Assembly: GCA_013368375.1 (NCBI GenBank)
Contig: JAACJP010000009.1
Coordinates: forward strand, 434,001-498,000
Reading direction: 5' to 3'
DNA: 64,000 nt
DNA from: Tricholomella constricta
Taxonomy: Eukaryota > Basidiomycota > Agaricomycetes > Agaricales > Lyophyllaceae
The notes under the pieces were generated by a model that was given only the letters and a program-made list of their open reading frames with translations, ran no database searches and was not told the DNA's origin. Position 1 is the stretch's first letter, and each line of letters begins with the position of its first letter. Positions 11,629 to 23,393 of this stretch are shown one piece after another. Both the position numbers and the translations under genes were made by a program.

Positions 11629-12782
11629 ATGCGTTTTTACGCTCTTCTTACCACTCTCGCTGCCCTCGTTCTGTCCGTTTCGGCATGTAAGTCTCCAGCG
11701 CTCCGATATGTCTGAACATCCCCGGTGAATGAATTATTACCCACCACAGCACCCGCAGGAGACCCTACCGAACCCGACGTTGCCGTTACAGCGAATTTCC
11801 CGGAGTCTAACCCGTTCGGTCGTGCGTCACCGTCGTCCATTGCATTCCTGACTCCATGTCTGACCCATTTTGACGCAGATGTTGTAAACGGAGAGAAGAA
11901 TTCGCTACTTCTCAGTGTCGAGAATAAGTCGGGACGTAACGTCACGTTGGTTAGCGTCGCAGGCTCGGTGCACCACCCCGAATCCAGTCGTTTGGTCAAA
12001 AATGTATGTCATAATTCGACACCTCTGACTGCAGTTTCTGACAAAGTCACAGCTCACAACGACGAAATTTGGCATTCCCCTCTTGGAAGGCGTTAAATTG
12101 GAGGTTCCATACGCGTTTTTCAGCGAGTCCGTTCCTTCCTCTCTTTATCTCCGTAAGTCCGTTAGCTGATGTATGTATGTCATCATAGATTCAAGGTATC
12201 ATTCGACCGAAACCTACGTGTCTATTTCAATACAGCTGACAATATCTTATAGCCGGGAGACATTCGCCTGAACGTCTGGCTGGAACATTCCGTTGATGTC
12301 TGTCCTTTCGTCGCATTACTCCTGCGTCAACAGCGGCTCACCGTGTGATACAGGACTCGAATTACCGCGTCTCCGCCTACGACTCTGTGGTTACCATTGT
12401 AGAGCCCGAGATTTCTATCTTGGACTTCAAGCTGTAAGCCCCATTTACATCTCCTCATTACTAATCTCACTCGAAGGTTCTCAGTGTCTCGACCTATCTG
12501 ATGGTCGCTGCAATCTTCGGCGGTCTCTCGTATCTCGCATACTTCAACCTTGTTCCCCAGCCCAAGAAGTCGCGCTCTAAAAAGACCCCAGCCGTCTCTT
12601 CCCCGGTCGGTGCCGTTACTGCAACCGGTGCCGGCGGCTACCAAGAGGAATGGATTCCTGAGCACCATCTGAGGAAGACTAAGAAGGGGGCCAGCGGTGC
12701 TGCCAGCGGACCCAGCGGTGACGAGCTTAGTGGAAGCGAGGTCAGCGGAACTGAGGGCAGGAGGAGAAAGGGGAAGAGGTAA
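11629..12782 (+). CDS. Translocon-associated protein alpha (TRAP-alpha/SSR1-like, Irc22 family)
   Basis: This is an ER membrane glycoprotein of the TRAP-alpha family, which assists Sec61-dependent translocation. Exon 1 is a signal peptide (MRFYALLTTLAALVLSVSA). Later exons give a lumenal domain: GEKNSLLLSVENKSGRNVTL with a possible N-glycosylation site at NVT, then KFGIPLLEGVKLEVPYAFFS, PGDIRLNVWLEHSVD, and YRVSAYDSVVTIVEPEISIL. A single membrane span follows (YLMVAAIFGGLSYLAYFNLV), then a cytosolic tail that is serine/glycine-rich and basic (GRRRKGKR at the end). The junction before PGDIRL is uncertain: the phase-compatible donor (gttcct) is weak, and a better-looking gtaagt site nearby is out of phase. 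About 260 residues. Confidence 0.8.
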
Positions 12783-12951
12783 ATATACAGAGAGTCTGAT
12801 GAGTTAGGAAAGACAAAAATCTAATACAGGGGTGTATTTTATTTAACGTTCGGATTCTATTGCTTCACGTTCGACCTTTATCAATATGAGTGTCCAAGTC
12901 AAAGAATCAAAGCATCTGTCCTTCCGCAACCTTTGCACTGCGAATATCTAT

Positions 12952-14037
12952 TCAACGTCTCCGTCGAAGTCCAAAAAATAAATCCCAACGGGTGAAAACC
13001 TCTTTACCCCAACTTGACGATGTGTTCCTTCTCTGCATCCCAGAGGAACAGATAGGTAGCGAAGTATCGTTGGTTTCACGAGAAGATTTCCGACCTCGGT
13101 GCTTTGGACGTGGGGCGACAGCGTCGATAGTAATCGCGTCGCTCATCTTTTTCAGATAAGCAATAGCAGAGAGAATTAATTCTGTGTCCTCCGCCCACCC
13201 GTCCAGCAGCGACTGCTCTTGCTGAAAATCGTCGCGCACGAGAAACTGGTGGCGTTCATAAACCGAAGCCCAGACTTGCGACATTATGGAGATGCCAATG
13301 AAGATTTCGTACAACGCCTCAATGCTCGACGCAAGCGCGGCAGGCCCGTCCGGGTAAGCCGCCAAGAGGTTGGATTGAACAAAGTCGTGCCGTACGTCCG
13401 TTTTTTTGGACGCGGATGCTGGCTGTGGATGCTCTGAAATAACCTGGTAGACAGGTGTACGACGTGGTTTGCCGGAGCGTCGCAGAAAGCAACTTAGGTG
13501 TGGCGCCAGACGCGTGACTTGGACAGAAATTTGTTGATGCAGCGACAGCACGACCTGAGAGCTCGATAGCAACGTGCCTGAGAGATTGATGAGCTCCCGG
13601 AAGTAATGGGAGAACTCTTCGTCACTAAATGCTCTGTGACCATCGCGAAGACGTGCAGCCCTGAGGCTGAAATCATAGCATTGGTGCAGAAAACGGATAA
13701 TCCCTTCCCACTCGCGATGGAGAGACTGCTGGAGCTGCGTGAATACGTCGCGGAATTGGTGGAGATTTCTGCCGCCGTTCGCGTTGATAATCGCAACTTG
13801 TAGATTGTGCAGGGAAGACATCGTGCTCTGCACGCCTGTGGAGATAGAAATAAGAGCTGATCCTAGACTCGGATGGCCCGCTACATCGTTCGATTGGGGG
13901 ACTGGAGTGCTGGTTGAGAACTGGAGCGGGGGAGAAACAGAGTGTCCATCAGGACTACTGTGCTGGGGCGGCGTCACGTTGGGGGTAGAGACATTGGTAG
14001 CAAGCGGTAGACAATCTTGCGTATTGTGGGTCTCCAT
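12952..14037 (-). CDS. Hypothetical protein, 361 residues, helical, single exon
   Basis: I do not recognise this protein. It is one uninterrupted frame from 14037 to 12952, unusual among the intron-rich neighbours. Residues 1-60 are proline/serine-rich and probably disordered. From about residue 60 to 190 it looks alpha-helical with regular hydrophobic spacing (FTQLQQSLHREWEGIIRFL, FSHYFRELINLSGTLL), and again at 225-310 (SIEALYEIFIGISIMSQVW). The C terminus is basic and ends RRRR. There is no signal peptide. The general pattern of a helix bundle with a charged tail resembles the unrecognised gene at 15067-16854, so the two may be distant relatives. That is a guess from architecture, not from alignment. 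Confidence 0.55.
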   Translation of the reverse strand: METHNTQDCLPLATNVSTPNVTPPQHSSPDGHSVSPPLQFSTSTPVPQSNDVAGHPSLGSALISISTGVQSTMSSLHNLQVAIINANGGRNLHQFRDVFTQLQQSLHREWEGIIRFLHQCYDFSLRAARLRDGHRAFSDEEFSHYFRELINLSGTLLSSSQVVLSLHQQISVQVTRLAPHLSCFLRRSGKPRRTPVYQVISEHPQPASASKKTDVRHDFVQSNLLAAYPDGPAALASSIEALYEIFIGISIMSQVWASVYERHQFLVRDDFQQEQSLLDGWAEDTELILSAIAYLKKMSDAITIDAVAPRPKHRGRKSSRETNDTSLPICSSGMQRRNTSSSWGKEVFTRWDLFFGLRRRR

Positions 14038-14166
14038 CTAGTACGGGTCAGAGACGCCAATGAATGATACGGTGGTGTGTACTCACTAAAAGGATCGAGG
14101 AAAGTATAAACAGCAAGGAGTTGGGGGAAATACAACCGTAGGGCAAGCGTACAATGTGTATAACAT

Positions 14167-14655
14167 TTATCCCCCATTATGTATTAAGAAGGCCGCCTGG
14201 AGGTAAGACTGCGGGAGGACGGGGCGTTGGAGCACTTCTCTTCGTCTTCCCTGCTGGATTTGCGAGGCTATGACTTCGAATGTCTCGGTATTCAGAGCAT
14301 CCATGGCTGTCTCAAGGTGCGGATATGCCGTTCTGCGATTGTAGAGTTCCTTATCGATGAATATGAGCTTGAACAACTTGTACCACCACCGGTCTTCTTC
14401 ACTCTTGTCATGAGGCCAAATTCGCTGTGCTCTTGATATACCTTCGATCCGGATTGTGAGCATACGAAACTGCCACGCGCTCATTCTGCGTAGGAAGCAT
14501 CTGTACTCGCCAGTATGAAATTTGGGAGCATCCAATAACATCTTCAAGAAGAATCGGAAGACCATCATGATGGACGCCGGCCCGGGATGCTGTGCTTGTC
14601 GCGTAGTCACGGGCGCGTGACGTGACTGACGTTGTTTCCTGGTCACGCTTGGCAT
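14167..14655 (-). CDS. Hypothetical protein, 162 residues
   Basis: An open frame with plausible composition and no recognised family. The basic N terminus (TRKQRQSRHAPVTTR) could be a targeting or nucleic-acid-binding segment. The middle is rich in aromatic and charged residues (KSEEDRWWYKLFKLIFIDK). It ends with LIHNGG just 130 bp upstream of the next minus-strand frame, so it might be the 5' part of a larger transcript that also covers 12952-14037. I found no splice pair that joins them convincingly. Confidence 0.35.
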   Translation of the reverse strand: MPSVTRKQRQSRHAPVTTRQAQHPGPASIMMVFRFFLKMLLDAPKFHTGEYRCFLRRMSAWQFRMLTIRIEGISRAQRIWPHDKSEEDRWWYKLFKLIFIDKELYNRRTAYPHLETAMDALNTETFEVIASQIQQGRRREVLQRPVLPQSYLQAAFLIHNGG

Positions 14656-14703
14656 CCTCGCAACTTAACCCCCGCTACATTGACACTTTATGGTGAGAGG
14701 AAT

Positions 14704-14997
14704 ATGAAATTCTTTCTCAAGAGGACCATTGATTCGATGATCATTAGACATCGCTGGCGAGCGTTTAGCAAGGCGCGCAAGTTGAGAAGAACCTACGTTG
14801 CGGCTGTGTACCATTCCGCGCGAAAGTTGAGTTCTGGGCTACATTTGGGAACGACGCGAAAGCTTATTCACAGCGCTAGGATCTTTCAGAAATTCCGACT
14901 AGCAGAGCCTCAGAGGAAGCCCGTGATCATAAGCCGCATGGCTCACCTAGAAGTCAGGTCTGCGCTGAAGGCCTTTTCGAAGGAAGCTCATCGTTGA
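14704..14997 (+). CDS. Small basic open frame, 97 residues, doubtful
   Basis: It starts MKFFLKRTIDSMIIRHRWRA and stays strongly basic (many R/K, few acidic residues) to its end, SKEAHR. Such a composition could suit an organellar or nucleic-acid-binding peptide, but may equally be chance in a gap between two genes. It is divergent from the 162-residue frame, with only about 50 bp between starts. No family is recognised. Confidence 0.25.
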   Translation: MKFFLKRTIDSMIIRHRWRAFSKARKLRRTYVAAVYHSARKLSSGLHLGTTRKLIHSARIFQKFRLAEPQRKPVIISRMAHLEVRSALKAFSKEAHR

Positions 14998-15066
14998 CTA
15001 TCGAACGGTATTAAAGGCCTCCAGAAATGACTAGAGTCATTTTAAACTGCTACCCGCTATCTACCC

Positions 15067-16854
15067 ATGACCCAGAATTCCGAAATACTACTACTCGCGC
15101 TCTTCGAGGCCGTGCCTCCAGGCGACCAGTGCGATCTCTTTGCTAAAGCTCTGTGCGAAACTACGGCATCTATTGAACCATGGCTCAAAGCCACGTACGT
15201 TCACTGGCTGTATCACATCTTCCACAAGAGCTGAAATTGATCTTCAAGGTCGGATCATCCTGTTGTGAACGAGATGATCATTATGGTCCAGGATGTAGTC
15301 GTGTTTTTTTATAGCGCCTTGAAATCTAGCAGGGACGCGGCGCTACATGGCTATAGGCTCTTGCAAGACATGTCAACCTTCGTTCATCATCTTCGTGATG
15401 AAAATACCAGCGTCGAGGAATTGCAGGAGCATATCCGGGGCATGTCGAGTCGTGCTGAGAAAGCTCATAAGAACGCACAGCGCGTCTGCCTGCATTTCTC
15501 CGAAATGAGAAAAGGAATATATGCGGTAAGCATCCATCCGCAATGCAATCGACTGCGTCGACCTCTCTGATACAACTTCTCCCAGATAACCAATCGCATT
15601 CCAGCGGAGGTTTCTGGTCTTGGAGATGAGGAACATCGAATCATGAAGAAGGTAGCAGCTGGTGAAAAAGAACTGCGCACTCTGAAGGTCGTGAAGTCAT
15701 GCAGCATAGCTGGTGCTGCAGTAGTTGCTGCCGTCTCTGTCGTCACCTTCCCGCCAGCTCTCCTATTTCTGCCGGTGGCGCTTCCATTGCTCACCCTTGT
15801 TATCGAGGCGAGAGAGATTCAATTGGCGAAGAAGATCGAGAGTATGTGTTTAAGACTATTTTATCACGCCACGCCTGCTGATTTCCTGTGTCCAGAGCGA
15901 GAAAAGAAAGTGTACGAGTGTAGAGACGCCATCGCGCAATTAGAACGCATCGCGGAGGGTTTGCAGAAATTGGATGCTTTCAACGACGGTTTGACGCAAT
16001 TCTGGAGCCGGGCAGAGACGAGCCTTGAGGTACTCAAAGGTCGTGTTGGAGAACTTCGAGGAGCAAAATTCTTGAAACTAGAACTGAGTACCATCGAGAA
16101 AACCTGCGAGGAACTTGGAAGAGCCCAACTCAGTTATTATGACAGAGTCAGTGTGACGTCTCCCGACCGTATCAGAGGTTAATTAACGTTGCAATTGCTG
16201 CAGGTGAAGAACCTGGAAATGTACATGCCCACACCCGCGGCTACTCTGGAGACGGGTTCACGAGCGGAAACAGACCCCCCATTCGCGGACGCAAATTCAG
16301 TTTGCTCTCAAGTCACGCTACGGCGTCATAATGCTCTCAAACGTCGCGAAAGCGAGGAGACCATTCCTAGTATTGTGATATCTGGCACGGACAATCTCCC
16401 GGCCCCTCTCGATTCGCGCACTAACAGGTCCTCGCGCTCTACACCTACAGAGTCATGTTCATTGTCCTCGCGCATCTGTTCTTGCTCCTCTAGGAAGGAG
16501 GACCGGACGTTCAATGGCTCAGACGTGCCACGGGATGCACTGATTCAGAGAACACACGCTTCCGCCACGACGGCAGCCCACCGTGACAAACCTAGATCTC
16601 GGCACCATTCTCCTCGCCGTTCAGAAGGAGCGCGTTCGCGTTCACCCCCTCCGTCACGCGATTCTGGGTCCGGGGGCTCCCGCAGCTCCAACAAGTTGCG
16701 GAGTTCCGAGTCCTCTCGCGACTCCCGCAGGTCCAGCTCCCCAGCTTCGTCGCGTCGCTCGGAATCGCCTATGCTCAAGGTAGTGACGACGGTAACGAAG
16801 AGCGTGCCCTCAGCGAGGAGCCCGCGTCGTGGATCTAATGATCACAGGCGATGA
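15067..16854 (+). CDS. Unrecognised helical protein with hydrophobic hairpin and SR-rich tail
   Basis: It can be spliced from the ATG at 15067 (MTQNSEILLLALFEAVPPGD) through exons at about 15255-15523 and 15585-15843, then 15898 to about 16144, then about 16203-16854. The first part is helical with coiled-coil-like spacing (SVEELQEHIRGMSSRAEKAH). Next comes a roughly 38-residue hydrophobic stretch with a central proline (SIAGAAVVAAVSVVTF then ALLFLPVALPLLTLVI), long enough for two membrane passes, then another charged helix (IAQLERIAEGLQKLDAF). The last exon is low-complexity and rich in SR, RS and SP (HHSPRRSEGARSRSPPPSRD). Helices around a hydrophobic hairpin resemble alpha-helical membrane-inserting proteins in general, but I see no motif naming a family. 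Confidence 0.6.
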
Positions 16855-18166
16855 TATTCGGATATTGCATGCAAGCCATATTTGAACCACTTTTAGCGCG
16901 GCCTCGGACTTCACGGTAAACACGATTAAATCTAGCCGCCCGCCACGCTGTCGGAGGGCTTCCAAGCGGTGTAGACGCTTGGTCTTTGACCTCTTTCAAA
17001 TACTCTCTCGGAGCCCGATTGTTGGGTGTCGAGCTGTGCGCTTGGTTCACTTATAATTTCCACTTATTACTTCCCGAAATCTAGATAGTCTTCTTGTCAA
17101 CTTTGCCACGCTGTCGATTTACATATTCCTCATATTCCCTGCCTTTACGCTCTCACAGATAGTCGAATTGTGGCCGTGTATATATCTTCTATGTAAATCT
17201 AAAATACTGGTCATCTCAAGGTATTTGTGCTCCCAGTACCCATCACTTGTATGCAGTGTTTTACCAACATCTTTGTGCGCCTAATACCCACCTGTCCACT
17301 TGAATGCAGTGTATCAGATAAATGACCCATCGACGAGACGGTCAAATCGGGCACCGTGCATTGATACATGGAAGGGCCATGTGATTGGGCGATGGGCCGC
17401 GCCCATGGCGAGTCATAACACGAACTGACGAGGGAATTTGACGGCTATGGGGGCTGAGCGAACCTGTGCGGTCTATAAGGTAATGCGACATGACTTTACA
17501 ATCTATGGCATGAGAAGTGGTGTCCATGTATGGATCCAAGATCAGGGTCACCGAGGCTGGAAACCCAAATATCGCTGTACTTGTAAAAGGAAGCCAGAAT
17601 GGACAGCTTCATACACCATGTTAATCTCGTGATAGGAACTCAGGCATCCAAGACGATGTGGGGTAGCACGACCAGAGAGGGGTGTATCCTAGGGTGTCTA
17701 CAGACGGTCTCGTATTTGTGGTCGACATAAGCAACCAACAGTGGCAGCTGCCAGAAAGCCTGTTGGGCTGAAATTCAACACAAGTTGATCATATCGAGCA
17801 GATCTGTCAAGCTCTCAAGATCAATCACAGTGATGTCCACCATATGTGCAGAACATCGGAGGCTATTCAGGAGCATTATCGATTCGAGAAAGTCAAGCCG
17901 GTCCCGCGAAATGGAGCTGCAGACAGGCTTAGGGCAAGGATTGGTGGAACGCTGATTTCAGCAGAGAAACACAGCATTCTAGCGACAAACTGAGCGATTC
18001 TGATTCCAGGTTGGTGCAAGGGTGATTGTTTTGTTTGGTTGGGCTTGGCGACTCTGTTCGACCCAATATTAGAGCCCAATAATTGTCCGCGCTTCCCCCT
18101 CCACGCGCCCCCTCCTCCCTATCTTTTTCTCCTTACCTCCTCTCTCCGACCCATAGTTCAACAGAA
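16855..18166. other. Intergenic region, no gene seen; RAS1 promoter at right edge
   Basis: No conserved coding sequence is evident in 1.3 kb. The final 120 bases before 18167 are pyrimidine-rich (cttccccctccacgcgcccc and similar), as in many fungal 5' UTR and promoter regions, and probably serve RAS1. Confidence 0.5.
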
Positions 18167-19267
18167 ATGGCGGCCAGGGTGCGCTGTGCTCCGACTTTCA
18201 TCTTTGGGACCCCAGGCTGACAGAACCACATGACAGGCACAGTTCTTGAGGGAGTACAAGCTCGTTGTTGTGGGCGGTGGTGGTCTGTGGTACTTTCCTA
18301 TCGAACTTTGTCTCACGCCGCCTGAACCTTGTCGTTACTCAGGTGTCGGAAAGTCTGCCCTGACGATACAGTTCATCCAAAGCCATTTCGTCGATGAGTA
18401 CGACCCAACTATCGAGGGTGAGTTGATGCATTCTTTTTCAGACAGACCCGAATTTATATGCGCCCGCGCTTGCTCAGATTCGTACCGCAAGCAATGCGTC
18501 ATTGACGAAGAGGTTGCGCTTCTGGACGTTCTCGACACAGCAGGCCAGGAGGAGTATGGGTAAGTTCAAGTCCCCTATCTCGCCCTGTGGTTATGCTGTT
18601 GGTCATCCCATATTATTATCTTTGGAATCATCGTGCCCTTTGAAGCCAAAGCACGCCCTTTGTGCTATGACATTATGCCTTTTACAGCAACATTCTAATC
18701 GCTTTTCTTTCACAACAGAGCTATGCGGGAGCAATACATGCGCACCGGGGAGGGCTTCCTTCTCGTCTACTCTATCACTTCACGCAACTCGTTTGAGGAA
18801 ATCAGCACATTTCATCAGCAGATTCTCCGAGTAAAGGACCAGGACTCGTTCCCTGTCATCGTCGTGGCGAACAAGTGTGATCTCGAGTATGAGCGCCAGG
18901 TTGGCATGAATGGTGCGGCTTCTTTTCCTTTATTATCCGACGCAAACTGAAGAGAGTCTTTTTTCTACAGAGGGCCGAGACCTCGCCAAACACTTTGGAT
19001 GCAAGTTCATCGAGACTTCAGCCAAACAGCGCATCAATGTCGACGAGGCTTTCAGTAACCTTGTCCGCGAGATCAGGAAATACAACAAGGTTGGTCAGTT
19101 TCCGGTCCCCCACATACAGTACCTGATTTATATTTAACCCAAAGGAGCAACAAACCGGCCGACCTGCTCTCCCGGGTGCGGGTGGCGGTGCTCCTGGTGC
19201 ATACGGTGACAAAGGCCAACACGACGAAGCCCACGGCGGCTGCTGTGCGGGCTGCGTTGTGCTCTAA
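18167..19267 (+). CDS. RAS1: Ras-family small GTPase (Ras1)
   Basis: A plasma-membrane GTPase switch for growth, cAMP and mating signalling in fungi. Exon 1 is only 12 nt (MAAR), followed by [16 protein letters not shown]. Splicing gives the P-loop GGGGVGKS. Switch I and the effector loop follow (DEYDPTIE joined to DSYRKQ), then switch [13 protein letters not shown], then NKCD and ETSAKQR for guanine specificity. The tail is a glycine/proline-rich hypervariable region ending [10 protein letters not shown]. The CVVL CaaX box predicts prenylation (a C-terminal Leu favours geranylgeranyl transferase), and the adjacent CC pair is a likely palmitoylation site. Six introns interrupt it, several in phase 1 or 2. 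About 214 residues. Wild-type glycines at the P-loop and Gln in AGQEE suggest a regulated GTPase. Confidence 0.95.
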
Positions 19268-19647
19268 TGGCATTGTCATCATTACTCTTTCCCCCCAGTC
19301 CTTTCCTGCTTCATCTCTCCTTTTCATCTATCTCTCGGCGGTGTTCATTCTCTGGCTTGTGAACAATTACGGAAGGTTTCGTCGGAACTGAAAGAATTTT
19401 TGTACATATATTTTAGAACGTGGCTTATTTCATGATTTTGACTTCCTTCTTAAATTTCTTCTCCCAGAGTTCTCGCCGCAGCACCGTTCATTATTCTTTT
19501 CAGTCGCTTTTTCTTTTGCCGTATCATTCAGAATGAGCACGCAAAGATCACTAGATATAAGGATATAAAATAGCTCATTGTGAATACGCACATTACAAGT
19601 TGTAGTCGGGCAATAAATTACCCTTCCTGCCTAGCCCGGAAAGGTCC

Positions 19648-20661
19648 TCAGTTCACTTTTTCGTCATCGGATGCGTCGTGTTCTAGTGGAGGTAACTTCT
19701 CCCCTACAATGTTCAAGATGAGATAGTGCAAACGAGCAGGTTTTTTGAGCTTACCTGGCGGCGTCCTGATCACGTCTTCCTCATTCACAATCCGGACGGA
19801 GTCGATGCCTAACTCGTAGTGACCTGCTGAGCCACTATTCCCGCCAAGCAAGGATATGCCAATGCTCCGTATCTTCTCCCGGTACATCTTGATCTGGTCC
19901 TCAGAAAGCTCCCCAGAATTCGTCCGCACAAAGCTATCGAAAGGAATCTGGAAATTCAAAATTAATGCATGATTTATTCCTTTGTCCCGGAGACTCACAA
20001 ATAGGTCTTCCCATGAATTGTCGTGCCGCTGGAAGTACAAACGGTGCTGCCAGAGGTCGGTTGAGATCGGCCCGTCCGTCTGGATATTCGCAAAATAGGA
20101 AGAACGCGTCCGAGGGTCCCCGCCTATCCGTACTCGCAACGCCAAATACTCGTGATTCGACACGTCGTCCATGATGTCTCCAAACAGCGTAGGCCTCGCC
20201 TTTAACGCAAAGCGTCAGCGGTCATCGCACACAAAACATGTTCCAACAACCCACACCGACACACCTTGTTCCGAAACCCTGCGTATCCCCCGCGCAGCTT
20301 CCCCTCCAGGCCAGACTTGACACCCAGCCGCATTTCACCCCAGAACTTGCCTACGGCACGCCGTCCGATGCTCTCGTTGGTTTCGGGGAATTCCTCAAGA
20401 TCTAGGTTGACCGTCGAAGTCCCGCCAATGTCGCCGTCGCAGCCGGTGGCGAATTGCTGTATGTCTTCTCGGTTGTTGAAGGTGAAGAGCGTCCGGGGCG
20501 CGCGGGATATGGTATCTGCGCCCTTCATGCGCAAAACTTGAAATCGGGAGTTGTCGTGAGCGGTGTGGTTGCCATTGATGGAATTTGTACTACTTACCTC
20601 TGGACGCATTGTCTCGGAATACTTGGCTCGTTCTGTTGAGATATTGAGATAGATAAGACAT
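19648..20661 (-). CDS. Complex I assembly factor CIA30 (NDUFAF1 family)
   Basis: A mitochondrial chaperone required to assemble the membrane arm of NADH:ubiquinone oxidoreductase. Exon 1 (20661 leftwards) encodes MSYLSQYLNRTSQVFRDNAS, a possible mitochondrial targeting segment. Then come TLFTFNNREDIQQFATGCD with DIGGTSTV, GKFWGEMRLGVKSGLEGKLR, GGYAGFRNK, and after an intron ARPTLFGD and LALRVRIGGDPRTRSSYFAN. An intron inside an otherwise open stretch joins DNSWEDLF to IPFDSFVRTNSGEL, as expected for the CIA30 beta-sandwich domain. A last short exon gives GEKLPPLEHDASDDEKVN. About 275 residues, typical for fungi. Confidence 0.9.
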
Positions 20662-21091
20662 GGTGAAGAGTGGAGGTTAGTTCCCGTCGAAAGTCGCGCT
20701 TGACGTCAAGATCACATGAGTAATTTCCAGGTAATTTCCAACCTTTTCAATGTTGATCGCGTCCGTCCTCTGTGTCCAAATAATGCTGGTATGACAAGTA
20801 CATATATTACTCAGTACAATTGCAAGCGAATGTACATGTATTACACTTGAAATCTCTCCAGAGTAAAGTGGGTTGAACTTGCTTGTACATGAGTACACAA
20901 AGTCCTACAAGGTATATAACATCGATGTCCATTCGAAGTGTCAGTGTGAAGGTCGAATACTGTCCAATCCGTGTGAGGAACTAATCAACACTTCCGAAAG
21001 AGCTAGCAGCACTGAAGTGATCATTGAACTCGTAAAGGGAACGTCAAGGTTTCGAAGAACGGAATGTCCATGAAAGGTCCGTCAACGTTTT
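20662..21091. other. Short intergenic region with no recognised gene
   Basis: It lies upstream of the CIA30 gene and downstream of the receptor gene, both on the minus strand. It should contain the CIA30 promoter and the receptor terminator. No motif stands out beyond AT-rich stretches around 20800-20930. Confidence 0.5.
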
Positions 21092-23393
21092 CTAAGCATG
21101 ATACATCCTGCCTTGACTTGAGCCCTGGCGGGCAGCGCCAAACTCAGAAGTGTTGCCGATCGAACCATGCCTCGAAACGAGAACAGCTCGCTGACGGCCT
21201 GTTGGGGCAGGGCCGATGGCAGGAACAGCCGAGTAAGAGCGACTGTGGCGCGGGAGGGCAGAGAGCTGTCTCGGGGAGCTTGACGATCCCGGGGTACCTG
21301 GCGATGCGAAGCCAGAATTCATGGCGCTGAGCAATGGGCGGTTGTAGCCGCTGGGTGAGGCTGACGAAGTTTGGGTGCCGTTCCGGGAATCCCAATTCGT
21401 CGGATCGTAGTCCGGGGCCAGGTCAACGTTGGCACGAATTCTGGGGCTGGCGCTATCACGTTTGCCGAAGGTCTGGGTGGAAGGATTGCGTGAGATGCTG
21501 TGCTCAACAGGCGACCATGTACCATTGACGGTGCGGGTAGCTGAATGCATTTGCTCGAGACTGGGGTGGTGGAGCACAGGAGAGCGCGTGCGGCGTGGAG
21601 CGGCGGGAAGACCAAATGAATCGGTGGACACCTGACGAGCGTGGTCGCTCAAGGCTCGGGTTGTGCTTGGAGAGAACTTCGGCGCTGCGGGTTCAGGCGG
21701 GGAAATTGTTCGCTGAAGTTCATCAACCGGAGTGATCGCACGTCCGATCGAAGGCGAACTAGGGTAGCTATAGAAGCTCTGCACACTTGCGGATCGCTCT
21801 TGGTGGGCAGGGAGCAACGGGCGCACAGATGACGGCGGGCTGACCTGACCGAAAGATGTGATGGCGGGCGACCTATACGAAGGCGTCGGGTAGCGATATT
21901 GATCAACCTTCTCCTCGAATGACCGCTGTGCCTCCTTGGATTGAGAAGATTCATAGCGTTCGAACATGCCACCTGTTCCAAAGCTTAGTGAACTTTCCCT
22001 TTGTGACGGGGTGTCGAATGCAGGCTCCAAGATGCGAAACGTATTGTAAAGAAGGAGAACATTAACGACACCTGTTCAGACTAAGTCAGATGGAAACTAT
22101 TGTAAATTGGTAACTACCCACCGAGCATGAACCAGCACGTGAAGGCAAAGATCATCGATTCAAAGGATACCGTGAAACCAGAGATGACCAACAGCCGCAT
22201 TACAGAGTATGGGACGAGAAGAGCAATGTATGCTGCAGGTACACGAAAATTGAATACCTGGAGCACAATGATAATTGTGCTACCCACCAATTGGATACCT
22301 AAAGCCAAGGAATGTCAGCTTATAATCAATGGAAGGGTAAATGAGCTTACCAAAGCATGCTCCTTGCAATCCGAGCGACAAATCGGTGGTAGTCTTCCGT
22401 AACTTTCCCAGCGACCCAACGCTCCTGAGGATCCAAAGTCAATTTGATCCCACCCTTGATGTTCAAGGTGCCCCGGAGAACGAGGAAAAGGAGGGAGTAC
22501 AAAATGGCTGATAGAACCGAAGCGACGAATATCTGTAATGCGTATGATACACAGATGTAAACGACATGATCGAAAGAAGGGTCTAGGACATACCGGGAAG
22601 AGGTGGAAAAAGAACTGAGCCTTCAGATAGACCGAACTCACGCCACACGAAAGGCCGCTCACACCATAAGCGGGGCCAAATTTGTACTGTTTGGGGTTGA
22701 CGAAGGGACCGGCCGCTAGCGCAAGTCAGTGGTCATTGGAGCGGCATTCATCAATAATGCTATGTTCACCTAAAAGTCCAGCAGATATCCATCCAACAGT
22801 GATGACAGACACAGCAACGAGAACAGATTGCCGGTTTTGTAACACCAGAGAATTGAATGTGTGGACTGCGATGGTGACGGTAAAATAAGCTGTGGCCCAA
22901 TTGCCGATCTGCATCAAGATGGCTTGCACAATGGAGTCGGTCAATCAAACACTTGGGCCGAGATATTTCAGCGTTACCTTGCAGTGTGCACAATCCGCCT
23001 TAAATACACTGTCAGAAATTGCGCTTCTGGACAAGTTGTGACAGACCTTCGGTGATGCCTTTGTCGAGAGTCCAACGAAGGCCGATGAGACCAGAGATGC
23101 CGGTGAACATGTTCGCTATGAGCAAGCACACAGCATAATAACCAAGTTGCGTGTTGAAGAAGATATATTCTTTAGGCTCAGAGCTGCTGGGCGACAGTCT
23201 TTGACGGATAGCCAACCAGATGACACGGCATGCAACAGTGACCAGAGCAAACGTAGAAAGCACAGCGAATGCATTGACGGCCTAGACGTGAACCCACACC
23301 TTCGATGAGTGAAAGTAAAGTCAGATAAAGCAGACGTACGATTGCTCCTCCAAGTTCACTTTTGAGTAGCGGTACAAATTTTGCCTCGGACAT
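21092..23393 (-). CDS. Putative seven-transmembrane receptor (fungal GPCR-like)
   Basis: Exon 1 starts at 23393 with MSEAKFVPLLKSELGGAIV. Later exons give successive hydrophobic segments: TFALVTVACRVIWLAIR; LGYYAVCLLIANMFTGIS; YFTVTIAVHTFNSLVL; VLVAVSVITVGWISAGLL; AQFFFHLFP joined to a span beginning FVASVLSAILYSLLFL; VLQVFNFRVPAAYIALLVPY; and SMIFAFTCWFMLGGVVNVLL. The order and the short loops suit a seven-helix receptor of the glucose or cAMP-receptor-like classes found in Agaricomycetes. The last exon (22030 to 21092) is a 300-residue serine/proline-rich cytosolic tail with many SP and SS sites, suited to phosphorylation-dependent regulation. The ligand cannot be inferred. Exon ends are approximate. 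Confidence 0.6.

Noticed and set aside
15067..16854. Calling this a pore-forming toxin-like (ClyA/HBL-type) protein
   Set aside because: Only the general helix-hairpin-helix layout suggests it. No family motif is visible and the SR tail argues against it.
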